This document shows positions 20,801 to 31,381 of a DNA stretch of 64,000 bases, one piece after another. A program made the translations under genes and the position numbers. Origin of the DNA: Gossypium raimondii (taxonomy: Eukaryota; Streptophyta; Magnoliopsida; Malvales; Malvaceae); NCBI RefSeq assembly GCF_025698545.1, contig NC_068570.1, positions 6,944,001 to 7,008,000 of the forward strand, written 5' to 3'. Numbering within the stretch: the stretch's first letter is position 1; the number at the start of each line of letters is the position of its first letter. The notes under the pieces are model-generated. The model ran no database searches and had not been told where the DNA came from. It worked only from the letters and a program-made list of their open reading frames with translations.

Positions 20801-22222
20801 TTATTTACTCGATTCTAGCTTTAATAGGCCTTGGTGAAAAATAGTATTGAAGATATCTAAGTCATGGGAAGCGAATGCCAAGGCGAATTCAACACCTCCT
20901 TCCTCTTCTTCTCTGTTCTCTGCAATAACAAACATAGAACAAGTTCCAAATGATGGAAGTATTGGATTCTCGATGTTTCTAGGTCGTCCCCACCTAAAAT
21001 CCGTCTTATACGATTCAAATTTTGGTGATGAACCAACCCGAACTAAATCTTCTCCCATTTTGAAAATCTCAATTATTTTTAACAATGACTCTTGTGCATC
21101 TTTGAATGGTTGTTTCTGAAATTCCATTATTTCCCTTCCAATAGCAGTTGCGGCCACCAGAATTCCATTTTCCCCTAATACCTCACTCTTCTTTGCTGAT
21201 GCCAAACGTAGTATAATACAGTTCCCGAAGTATGTTTGGGGTAATTTTAGGTGGTCTCTGCACTCTGCTGCGAAGTGGAAATAAGAAAGAGCGTCAGAAT
21301 CGGTTGATGAGAGATGCTGATGAGTTCCACTTTGTTGTAATTTGAGCAAACAAACCCACATGTACGCACATGTTACTGCAAATGTTGATATTCTTATTGG
21401 CTCTGATCCATTCACTTCCATGCACTTTGTTTTCACCCGATCTTTCAATAACTCAACTTGTGAATCTTTGATTTTGTAAGTGACCCTAAAGTTATTAAAC
21501 AAAATGCTGGGTGAAATTGCACTTTGGAATGCCCTCTCGGCGCCCTTGGTGAAAAGGGAAGCTAGTTCTACAGGATCGTTGATTAAATCCCTGTTGTAAC
21601 AGGGTAAATAATTGTCAAGACAAGCCAAATCTCCTTCACACCTATGAATGGACGCCCATGATTTCATAAAGTGACCAAACGACCTTCCGTCAGCTACAAC
21701 ATGGGAAAAGCCAACACCTATGGAAAAGCCTACATTGGGAAATACGGTGACTTGAATGGCCATGACAGGCTCTTGCTTGCAACCATTGGTCTCATTTGAA
21801 GATGGCCTTTTGGGGACAAGAGCTGGCAATTCTTGATTGTCTCGTGCATGATCTCCTACTAGATGGTTAAAATCTGCAGTGGATACCTTAACGACAAACG
21901 AAACAGAGTCGCCCTGTGTGTAGGAAATATAAGGGACCTGAGGAGGGGGAGGGTACACGAGATTGGCCGCAAATGGAAAGAAATGTTGCAGAGTAAGCGA
22001 TAAAGATGTTTTGAGGTTGGGGAGAATGGTTTGCATGAAATGAGAGGTGGGGTGTTTGAATTCATAGAAAAACAGGGAACGCATCCAAGTGAACGGAAAA
22101 CAAAAGAAAACTCTATCAAAACAGGTGAGAGGGAGAGAAGCTGTGGGCACTGAGCCTGGCGGAGGAGATACATAGCTTGCATCTTCAACCACTTTCACGC
22201 TGCTCTCTACTAGGATTGTCAT
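20801..22222 (-). CDS. BAHD acyltransferase, malonyltransferase-like, with DFRWG variant
   Basis: Uninterrupted single-exon ORF of 473 residues from ATG at 22222-22220. It has HxxxD as HVVAD (174-178), YFGNC (331-335) and 'LTLQHFFPFAANL', so it belongs with the malonyltransferase clade like its paralogue at 10356-11729. The DFGWG motif reads DFRWG (408-412): Gly to Arg, encoded AGG where GGG would give Gly. That motif lies away from the active site and is regarded as structural in BAHD enzymes. The Arg could lower activity or change CoA handling. The rest of the ORF is intact, so it is not an obvious pseudogene. Substrate unknown; cytosolic by family. Confidence 0.88.
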   Translation of the reverse strand: MTILVESSVKVVEDASYVSPPPGSVPTASLPLTCFDRVFFCFPFTWMRSLFFYEFKHPTSHFMQTILPNLKTSLSLTLQHFFPFAANLVYPPPPQVPYISYTQGDSVSFVVKVSTADFNHLVGDHARDNQELPALVPKRPSSNETNGCKQEPVMAIQVTVFPNVGFSIGVGFSHVVADGRSFGHFMKSWASIHRCEGDLACLDNYLPCYNRDLINDPVELASLFTKGAERAFQSAISPSILFNNFRVTYKIKDSQVELLKDRVKTKCMEVNGSEPIRISTFAVTCAYMWVCLLKLQQSGTHQHLSSTDSDALSYFHFAAECRDHLKLPQTYFGNCIILRLASAKKSEVLGENGILVAATAIGREIMEFQKQPFKDAQESLLKIIEIFKMGEDLVRVGSSPKFESYKTDFRWGRPRNIENPILPSFGTCSMFVIAENREEEEGGVEFALAFASHDLDIFNTIFHQGLLKLESSK

Positions 22223-22744
22223 TGATTGGAGTCAGTGCTGTAGCAACTTTGAACTACCCTAAATAGTTGAAATACTGATTTTGGTGCTAAATTTATAATT
22301 AAATATTATCAAATTCAGACTTGGCAATGCTGACTTTTCATGTGCTTCATCAATGGATCTGAATTTATCATATAAATATAACTTAAGAGAAGACTTTTCT
22401 CGTTTATCTTCAAAACTTTTTAAATTGATACTTGCATATCTGATGAGTAAATCAATAGGTTATTTATCATTTTAATTATATATAATAGAGTGAGATCTTA
22501 TTCTTAATATTTTTAATTAGATAATGATGTGATTAATTGACAAATGTATCTTAAAAATACATAATGGCATTTAATTTTTGCAATTGTTTGCATTATTTTC
22601 AGAATATAAATATTTCATTTTACAACTCATATGCAAGTTGATGCATTTTTCAATATGATATAAAACAAAACCCAAAATTAAATCTTGGATCTCGCTTAAC
22701 AATTTCTTTTTGCATTCAATTCAGTTTTGACCTGGTTAACCATT
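22223..22744. other. Upstream region of the second BAHD gene
   Basis: AT-rich 5' flank of the minus-strand BAHD gene. No specific promoter element could be fixed with confidence. Confidence 0.4.
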
Positions 22745-23975
22745 AAAAGATAACCGCAAGATTGTACCACTTGGCGAAATCTTATAGTTTATACTTAAAA
22801 TTAATAAATTTTTAAAAAATTATAGAAAATTATAAAATCAAAAATATATAAAAGTGCAAAAAGTTATAAAATGATTATAAATCACAAAAAAATTATATAC
22901 ATTATAAAATTGTTAAAAATGCAAAAAGCTTTAAACTTTTATTAAAATAACAAAAAATTTAATATATATAATTGTAAAATATATTAAACTTTTAAAATAT
23001 TATAAATTTAATAAAATTTAAAAATTATTATAAAAATATCATAAATGACTCAAAAATCATATAAATTGTAAAAAAATATTACAATAAATTTTTAAAAAAT
23101 ATGAAAATTTTAAAAACATATAAAATTATTTAAAATATTACTAAAATATAAAAGGTGCAAAAAATATTAAAATTATAGAAAATTACAAAAAATTTATTCA
23201 AAATTGTTCAATAAATAACAGAAAATTATAAAAATTATATAACATTAAAAAGCACAACAATATTTATAATGTTATACATAGCTTCAGTTATCACTTGTGT
23301 TATTAACCTATTTCCCAACTTTAATTTGCATCTTTAAACACTCCCCTCTCATTGACAATGGATAAAGGGGTTACAAGCTTTGGGGAGGTCCGCATTGTGG
23401 ACAAGCACAACTTATAATTTTAAGTATCAAACGATGGTTAGTGTGCAAATAAAAAAATTATTTTTATATTTTTTTTCTTATATACTTACTTTTTTATTAT
23501 AATTTTTAATTTTTTATAAAAAATTTTAAATTTAATTAATTTTTTAAAATATTTTTAATAGCTTTATGTATTTTTAAATTTTTTTCATAATTTTTTCATT
23601 TTCTTATTTTTTGTAATTCATATATTTTTATAATTTTATATTTTAATTTTTATATTCTTTTGTACTTTTCTATATTTTTATAAAATTTTAATATTTTTAT
23701 ATTTTCATAATTTACATATTTTCATTTTTTATTTTAAATAATTTTAATGCTTTTTACGATGCTTTAATAAATTTTATAATTTATATATTTTTGTAAGCTA
23801 TAATACTTTTTATATTTTTTGCACTTTTATATATTTTACAATTTTTTGTAACTTTAATATTTTTATAATTTTAATATTTTTTATGATTATCTATAATTTT
23901 TTATAATTTTTATTATTTTTAATGATTTTAAGTATAAAACACCAAATTTTGTCATGTGGCACAGTCCTAGAGTGC
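22745..23975. repeat. Old AT-rich foldback (degenerate long inverted repeat)
   Basis: The left end (about 22765-22870: 'gtaccacttggcgaaat', 'gtttatacttaaaat', 'ataaaagtgcaaaaa') matches the reverse complement of the right end (about 23965-23810: 'gtgccacatgacaaaat', 'gttttatacttaaaat', 'ataaaagtgcaaaaa'). The left arm is A-rich and the right arm T-rich for about 450 bp each, with a more GC-balanced centre at 23330-23440. No ORF. It fits a decayed foldback or long-TIR element. Target duplication not found. Confidence 0.6.
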
Positions 23976-25839
23976 CATGGGATGAAAACAACCCCTAAAA
24001 TGATCTTCGTTATCCTTCAATGGCTGGTAGTTAACTTTAACAATCAAAAGGATTAATTGATTGAAATTTATATACTCACGGGCCCAATTGAGTGAAAAAA
24101 TATGACTTAATTAATTTTTTGAAATAATTTAGAAGCTTTAAAGAGCTTTTAACCATATTTTTATTATTTAATAACATATTTTTATTTAGTAATCATTATT
24201 AAAAATAATAATGTATATAACATTTAAAAATAAAAGAATTCCAAATCATAATTAAAAGAACCTTTTATTCTTCAATATTACTTTTTTAATGTAAATAAAT
24301 TAACGATATTATCAATTTATTAAATTATAATGTTACTTTTAGTTATAAAATAAATGTTTCATATGTGTCTATCTTGTGGTAACACCTCTTTGTATGCTGT
24401 ATTTTTGTGTGTGTGTGTGTTTGTTGTCTAATAATAGAAATAATCTCGGTTTAAATAAAATGATTTAAAATAATAAAATATTACTTATTAATTAAATAAA
24501 TAGTTTAAATTATAATGAAAGTGTAATTGAAGATGGGTTACTTTTACATTTATTGTGAGTTAGAATAAAGGTAAAATAATCTTATCTTTTATGTAAAAAT
24601 ATTTTGATAATTGGGTTTAGATTTTGATTTAATTTGGGTGTGTAAACTAATAATAGATGAAATTAATTGTGATTTTAATGTATTAAAATTACTGAATTAA
24701 TTATTAATTTTTTTCTATAATTTTTTTTCTCTAAGTTGTTTGCTTCTTATCTTTTGTTTTGCTCTACGATGGTGTCAACTTTCGGGCTAGTTATCGCCCG
24801 TCTTTTTTTCTTTCCTACCAATCATTTCTTTTTTTTTCTTCTCATTCACTACACATGTTTTCTCTCTTTTTAGTTTGCAGATCTATTTTGTGGGTATCTT
24901 TGTTGTCTCCACAAGTTGTGATGGACAAATGACGGTGTTTGTCGTTCACTAAAACTCCACTAGTCACTAGTAGTTTTTCTTGGAAAGTGGGTGACTCTTC
25001 GTCAACTTCTTAATTTGTTTCTGTTTTAAGAGTATTTTAGAATAATAAATTATTTCACATGTCGATTTGGACCCGTGTTGTCTTAAGTTTTATATTTTTT
25101 TTGTTTATTTTTCTATTGTTTAATAAATCTTCAGTTTTAGAAGTTTTTGTCTGCTCTTGTAGTACGTTTTTTAGTCTTGCTTATGCATGTAATCTTAGTT
25201 TTACAAGTGATTTTAGGGATGATTTTGTTGTCTTCCTCTCTAGTTTGGTGAATGTTTGATTCTTTTGTCGATTTTTGCTCTCCACTTTAGACCATTCGAG
25301 GCTGATTTCCTTATCATATTAACTGCTTGCAATCACTCCAGATATGTCGTGCTTGAGTTGTGACAAAGCCAATTGTCAACATGTTATAATGTTCTATTGA
25401 TACTGAGGCTAAAATCTTTGTTGTATTGATGGAGTTTGTCATTCACCATCTACAACGAGTGTTTGCTATTTTTTTATCTAAATTGTATGGTTTCATTCAT
25501 TAAATGAATTAATAAATTTATCTTTAAAAAAACTATTAATTTTTAAATTTAATGCTAAAACAATAAATTCAAGTTCTTTAGTTTTAATATTAATTTCTTT
25601 ATCATCTTATATTTTATTTTTTAATTTAAAACCAAATAACAATATTATTAATTATTTCAAATATAATACGAAACTTTATGAATTTTACTCAAAATCAACT
25701 TATGTAATTGGATGAATTTGTCATAATATATTTTTGTAGTTTTATAATAATTTATTTTCATGAGTGAAACAATTAAAAAACTAGAATACTTGTTTCATTG
25801 TTTTTGTTTTCTCAACAAAGCAAAGATTTTTCCACCTGT
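23976..25839. other. AT-rich intergenic DNA
   Basis: No gene recognised. It contains a short (GT)n run near 24408-24422. A less AT-rich segment at 24760-25500 ends in 'ttaataaatttatctttaaaaaaac', which could be the tail of a non-LTR element, but no coding domain supports that. Confidence 0.4.
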
Positions 25840-26085
25840 GTATTGCAGAATACAGCTGCCTGGCAGGATCTAGTTGCTGTTTACACCAAGTTTGGTTCAT
25901 GGTCTGATGTAGAAATTTATTTAAACAAAGCCAAGTCGATTCACCCAAAAGTTGGCATACAACAAGTAAAAATTCCATCCAATCACTGCATACTTGTTAA
26001 TTTCTAAACTATGTTATTTGAAGCCCCATCACTTTATAAAGAGGCCCTGATTCCATGCTCTGTATTTCTTGGTGCTCAAACCTGG
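25840..26085 (+). pseudogene. Fragment of an NPG/NPGR-like TPR gene
   Basis: A 'tgtattgcag' acceptor (ends 25850) precedes NTAAWQDLVAVYTKFGSWSD and then VEIYLNKAKSI, a tetratricopeptide repeat. After a break, MLFEAPSLYKEALIPCSVFL follows (26008-26067). Both match, from memory, the C-terminal TPR region of plant No-Pollen-Germination-related calmodulin-binding proteins (AWQDL..., MLFEAQSLHKEAL...). The joining sequence is lost and frames are interrupted, so this is a gene fragment. Its second half is carried into the tandem duplication (29725-29905). Confidence 0.6.
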
Positions 26086-26089
26086 GTTT

Positions 26090-29000
26090 TCGACCATGGA
26101 ATTTTGCCCAAGCTAAATGCTATTGGATTTGTCTCCTTTTATGTATGTTTCTTGGGAGATGAATAGCTAGGCCGATGGCAATACAAGAAACTTGAGTGAT
26201 GTGTTATTTTTACGTCACAAATTCACACCATTTTATGATAACATTATGAATACGTCACCCATTCTTAATCCTCTTCATTATTCACAATATTTTTATTTCT
26301 TTATCGAAAAGTTTTGTTACGCGAAGTATGGGGTCAAAGTTTCCCTCCAAATCAAAATGGAGGACAAAATATTTTTGTGACGATTAATTACAATTCAAGC
26401 TTATTTTTGTTTGATTTCAAAAGTTAATGATTAGAATAAATTTGTGCCTAAATGCAAATATATGAAATTTAAAAATTGAAATATTAAGCTATACTAAAAA
26501 AGTATCATTAAGAAATTCTCTAAAAGAGATGACTAAACATAGCGGAGACGATTTTTCTAGTGAGAATCGAAACACTAAAAAGGTTCGATTTAAGCCTTTG
26601 GATCTAGATGTGAACAACGCTATGGTTGTAGATTCAACCCCAGCACCGGGTGTGTCTTGGAGAGGCAAAGTTTTGTGTTGAGGAGTTTTTGGATCTGGTT
26701 GCGATGAGGAATTTGAGTTTCTTGAAGGAGATGCCATGCGATCTAATGTTAATGGAATACTTACAATCAATTTTTCTGAAAGAGTGCAACAAATTCTCGT
26801 CAAAGATATGGTCACTACAATAGTGGTGAAATTTTTGAACCAGAATCTATCTTATACCCTCCTGCAAAATAAGATCCACAACCTTTCGAAACCCTTGCAA
26901 CAGTTTCATCTCATGGATGTGGAGAATGGATATTTCCTGGTAAAATTTCAATGTCAAGAGGACTACAAGAAAGTATTTACCCAGGGGCCGTGGATCGTTC
27001 TTGGGCAATATCTCATGGTGCAATCGTGGACTCCAAAATTTAACCCCTTTTAAGCCTTTCCTAGTAACACTATGGTTTGGGTTCGGCTACCTGGTTTGTC
27101 GGGTTATCTTTATAAACGATATATCTTGGAGGAAATAGAAAGTTTGATAGGTAAAGTTACTAAATTGGATTTTGAAACGGATAAGGGATCAAGAGGGAAA
27201 TTTGCCTGGATGACAGTGTATATAAATTTGGAAAAACCCTCGGTTTCCTAGATCTTAGTCAACGGCATGGTTCAGAGGGTCGTGTTTGAATTATTTCCAT
27301 CAGTTTTTTTCTCTTGTGGTAGGTTCGGCCATCTGCAAAATTTATGTTCTGGTTCTGACGTAGCAAATGACACTAAGATGGGTACGAATGTAACGGTAGT
27401 AGCCTCATTGGAGAAAAATAATGTGGCAGAGCCGACGAAGGCCTTTGGGCCATGGATGCTCGTTGAACGGAAGTATCGACATAACCCAAGGACACGCCAA
27501 AATCTTGATAAGGAAACAACCGAAAATGATGTTGTTATTCCAAATATAATCAAGACAACCGAGGAAAGGAAGCCGATGGTGGATTTATCGGAAGTAAACT
27601 TTAAAAAAAGAGTTTTTTAAAAGAGAGAAATTAGGGATTTACATCTAGGGCAAAGAAAAATAATAGGGTTGTGGCACAAGATGCTAATGCTTTTAGAATT
27701 TTGGGAACTAAAATTTTACCAAAATTCTAAACAGGTTGACATCTTCAAATAGGGTTGATATATTGATGGAAATTAGGCCTGGGTCAATTAATAATGATAA
27801 AAGTTTTGGGTCTTCGTAGAAGGGTCTAGTTTTCGAGGTTGTAAAAAATGTGATTAATGGTATGATGCAAGATGTCAATGCATGTAGCGTTTTGAGAAAT
27901 GGAGTCTCGGGTGGGCCTTTACCTTTAATTAGGGTCAATGTTTTGATGAATAATGTGCATGGGTCTATCATTAAAGACAAACATAGTGTCTTTGCAAGAG
28001 TGTCAAGCTTTAGGGGTTGGAGATAGTGAGAAAAACGCTAATTTTGGTTTAATTGGAATTGAACAATCAATTCTAGGAGGTGGGGGTGTAAAAAATATTG
28101 TTAGTTTAGAAAAATCTTTGACTTTGAAAGGGGTGGTACGAAGCCAAATTTTGAATTGGATTTGTCGGCCAATGAAGAGGGTTTGAATTTTTGAGAGGTT
28201 AATTCCCATTTTAACCCAACATTTAATGACTTGGTAGAGTCAATGGTAGAACTTAATAGTGACGTCATTGATCCCAGGAAACATTCAGTTGTCGTTTTTA
28301 AGGAAATTGAGGTACCTAACATTGTTAAGCCCAATAGATGAGTTGATTCAACCAGGAGAGGTAAAGGGATCTCGACCTCGAAAGGGATGGCATCAGGGAT
28401 TAAGGGTGGTATTGGACGTAGTAGTGGCGCCATTAATAAAATCATTCGAGGTGTGGTAGACGTTTTAAGAATTCTGGTGATATGAGGGTCTCGCTGTCAG
28501 ATACCATGAATTTCATGGCCAAACTTATCAGCTCGCAGATTGACATTAAGGCTAAAAAGGTGAGGTTGAATTGTGATGGAACAAGCTATGAAGGTGGCTG
28601 CTAATCAATACGTATGGTATGTTTTTTATCCTTATCTTTGTTTTTATATTTTATGAATTTATCTAATTTATCCTAGAATTGTCAAGGTTGTGCTAGTAGC
28701 AAGTTTCCGAGGATTTTTTGTGAGTATAATCAAGAATACAAACCGGATATTATTAGCCTTTTAGAAAATAGAGTTAGTGGTGGTAAATTCGATTCGATTA
28801 TTGCCAGTCTAGGGTTTCAATATTCTCACCGGGTGGAAACAATTAGTTTTTCTGGAGGTATTTGAGTTGGATCGAAGGAGTCAATTCTGGTCGAAATTCT
28901 TCAAAGTTATCCTTAATTCATTTTAACTTAGGTTTTTGATAGTTCTTCGCAACATTGTATCTTTGTCGTCTTTATTCACGGTAGCCCTAATAGTCACAAA

Positions 29001-29724
29001 TGGAGGAGGTTGTGGGATGCTCTAAAGTCGACTATTTCTAATAATGGTTCTTCTTGGGTGGCAGTTGGTGATTTTAACACTTCTAGTTTCCAACGAGAAG
29101 AATGGTGGGTGAGTTAAAGGTAAAAGATGTTCTTCTTTTGGGGAATATATGGATTTAGCTAAGATTCAGTATTTGGGATTTAAATGTGCTTCTTTCACAT
29201 GACATATAGATGGAGTTTATGAGAGGCTTGGCAGAGCTATTGGGAATGATACATGGCTTTGTCTTTCCCAACTTGCTCTGTGACTCATCTTCCTAAGCTC
29301 AAGTCTGATCACAAGCCTCTGATTTTGTCTCTTCGACCTATGCTCCATTCTGCTATTGGACAACCTTTTCATTTTTTAGTGGGATAGGTTGGACATTTAG
29401 AGTTTTTTTTATTTTGTTAAGGACAATTGGAAACTTGATGGTTCTATGTCCAATACAGTGTCTAGATTTACAAGTCAACTCAAAGAGTGGAATAAGAAAG
29501 TGTATAGCCATATCGAGGTTCGTAAAAAAACAAAAAAACTATTTCAGAAGCTTGATACTATTCTGAGGGATATAGATTATTCTCAGTTAGATTTGTTACT
29601 TCAGTCAGATTTGGAGGTTAGAAAGGAATTAGAACACGTTCTTTATCATGAAGAACTCTTCTAGAAGCAAAAGGCGAAATGTGATTGGCTTTTTTTAGGA
29701 GACCGTAACACTAAATTTTTTCAT
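26090..29724 (+). mobile_element. L1-type LINE, copy A (5' part only)
   Basis: Contains a gag-like ORF1 (26529-27620) and the endonuclease part of ORF2 (about 28675-29110: NCQGC, PDIISLLENRVSG, the WVAVGDFN block), then the start of the RT-proximal region (29446-29664). It ends at the duplication junction before the RT. In-frame stops occur throughout ('FSGGI*VGS', 'P*FILT*VF'), so it is inactive. Confidence 0.85.
26529..27620 (+). pseudogene. LINE ORF1 (DUF4283 and zinc knuckle), copy A
   Basis: Starts MTKHSGDDFSSENRN. A DUF4283-type RNA-binding region follows (VVKFLNQNLSYTLLQNKI through QGPWIVLGQYLMVQSW) and then a zinc knuckle FFSCGRFGHLQNLC, in which the first Cys of CX2CX4HX4C is replaced by Phe. 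All segments are in one frame, interrupted by stops near 26678 (private to this copy), 27051 (NPF-stop) and 27249 (SVS-stop). The last two are shared with copy B, so the ORF was dead before duplication. Confidence 0.8.
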
Positions 29725-30292
29725 GGTCTGATGTAGAAATTTATTTAAACAAAGCCAAGTCGATTCACCCAAAAGTTGGCATACAACAAGTAAAAATTCC
29801 ATCCAATCACTGCATAATCACTTTATAAAGAGGCCCTGATTCCATGCTCTCTATTTCTTGGTGCTCAAACCTGGGTTTTCGACCATGGAATTTTGCCCAA
29901 GCTAAATGTTATTGGATTTGTCTCCTTTTATGTATGTTTCTTGGGAGATGAATAGCTAGGCCGATGGCAATACAAGAAACTTGAGTGATGTGTTATTTTT
30001 ACGTCACAAATTCACACCATTTTATGATAACATTGTGAATACGTCACCCATTCTTAATCATCTTCATTATTCACAATGTTTTTATTTCTTTATCGAAAAG
30101 TTTTGTTACGCGAAGTATGGGGTCAAAGTTTCCCTCCAAATCAAAATGGAGGACAAAATATTTTTGTGACGATTAATTACAATTCAAGCTTATTTTTGTT
30201 TGATTTCAAAAGTTAATGATTAGAATAAATTTGTGCCCAAATGCAAATATATGAAATTTAAAAATTGAAATATTAAGAAATTCTTAAAAGAG

Positions 30293-31381
30293 ATGACTAA
30301 ACATAGCGGAGACGATTTTTCTAGTGAGAATCGAAACACTAAAAAGGTTCGATTTAAGCCTTTGGATCTAGATGTGAACAACGCTATGGTTGTAGATTCA
30401 ACCCCGGCATCGGGTGTGTCTTGGAGAGACAAAGTTTTGGGTCGAGGAGTTTTTGGATCTGGTTGCGATAAGGAATTTGAGTTTCTTGAAAGAGATGTCA
30501 TGTGATCTAATGTTAATGGAATACTTACAATCAATTTTTCTGAAAGAGTGCAACAAATTCTCGTCAAAGATATGGTCACTACAATAGTGGTGAAATTTCT
30601 GGACCAGAATCTATCTTATACCTTCCTGCAAAATAAGATCCACAACCTTTCGAAACCCTTGCAACAGTTCCATCTCATGGATGTGGAGAATGGATATTTC
30701 CTGGTAAAAGTTCAATGTCGAGAGGACTACAAGAAAGTATTTACCCAGGGGCCGTGGATCGTTCTTGGGCAATATCTCATGGTGCAATCGTGGACTCCAA
30801 AATTTAACCCCTTTTAAGCCTTTCCTAGTAACACTATGGTTTGGGTTCGGCTACCTGGTTTGTCGGGTTATCTTTATAAACGATATATCTTGGAGGAAAT
30901 AGAAAGTTTGATAGGTAAAGTTACTAAATTGGATTTTGAAACGGATAAGGGATCAAGAGGGAAATTTTCCTCGATGACAGTGTATATAAATTTGGGAAAA
31001 CCCTCGGTTTCCTAGATCTTAGTCAACGGCATGGTTCAGAGGGTCGTGTTTGAATCACTTCCATCAATTTTTTTCTCTTGTGGTAGGTTCGGCCATCTGC
31101 AGAATTTATGTTCTGGTTCTGACGTAGCAAATGACACTAAGATGGGTACGAATGTAACGGCAGTAGCCTCATTGGAGAAAAACAATGTGGCAGAGCCGAC
31201 AAAGGCCTTTGGGCCATGGATGCTCGTTGAACGGAAGTATCGGCGTAACCCAAGGACACGTCAAAATCTTGATAAGGAAACAACCGAAAATGATGTTATT
31301 CCAAATATAATCAAGACAACCGAGGAAAGGGAGCTGATGGTGGATTTATCGGAAGTAAACTTTAAAAAAAGATTTTTTTAA
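30293..31381 (+). pseudogene. LINE ORF1, copy B
   Basis: Same layout as copy A: MTKHSGDDFSSENRN, DUF4283 region (30548-30817) and FFSCGRFGHLQNLC knuckle lacking the first Cys. It shares the NPF-stop and SVS-stop with copy A. It lacks A's private early stop but has its own TGA after 'ERDVM' at 30503-30505. Confidence 0.8.
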
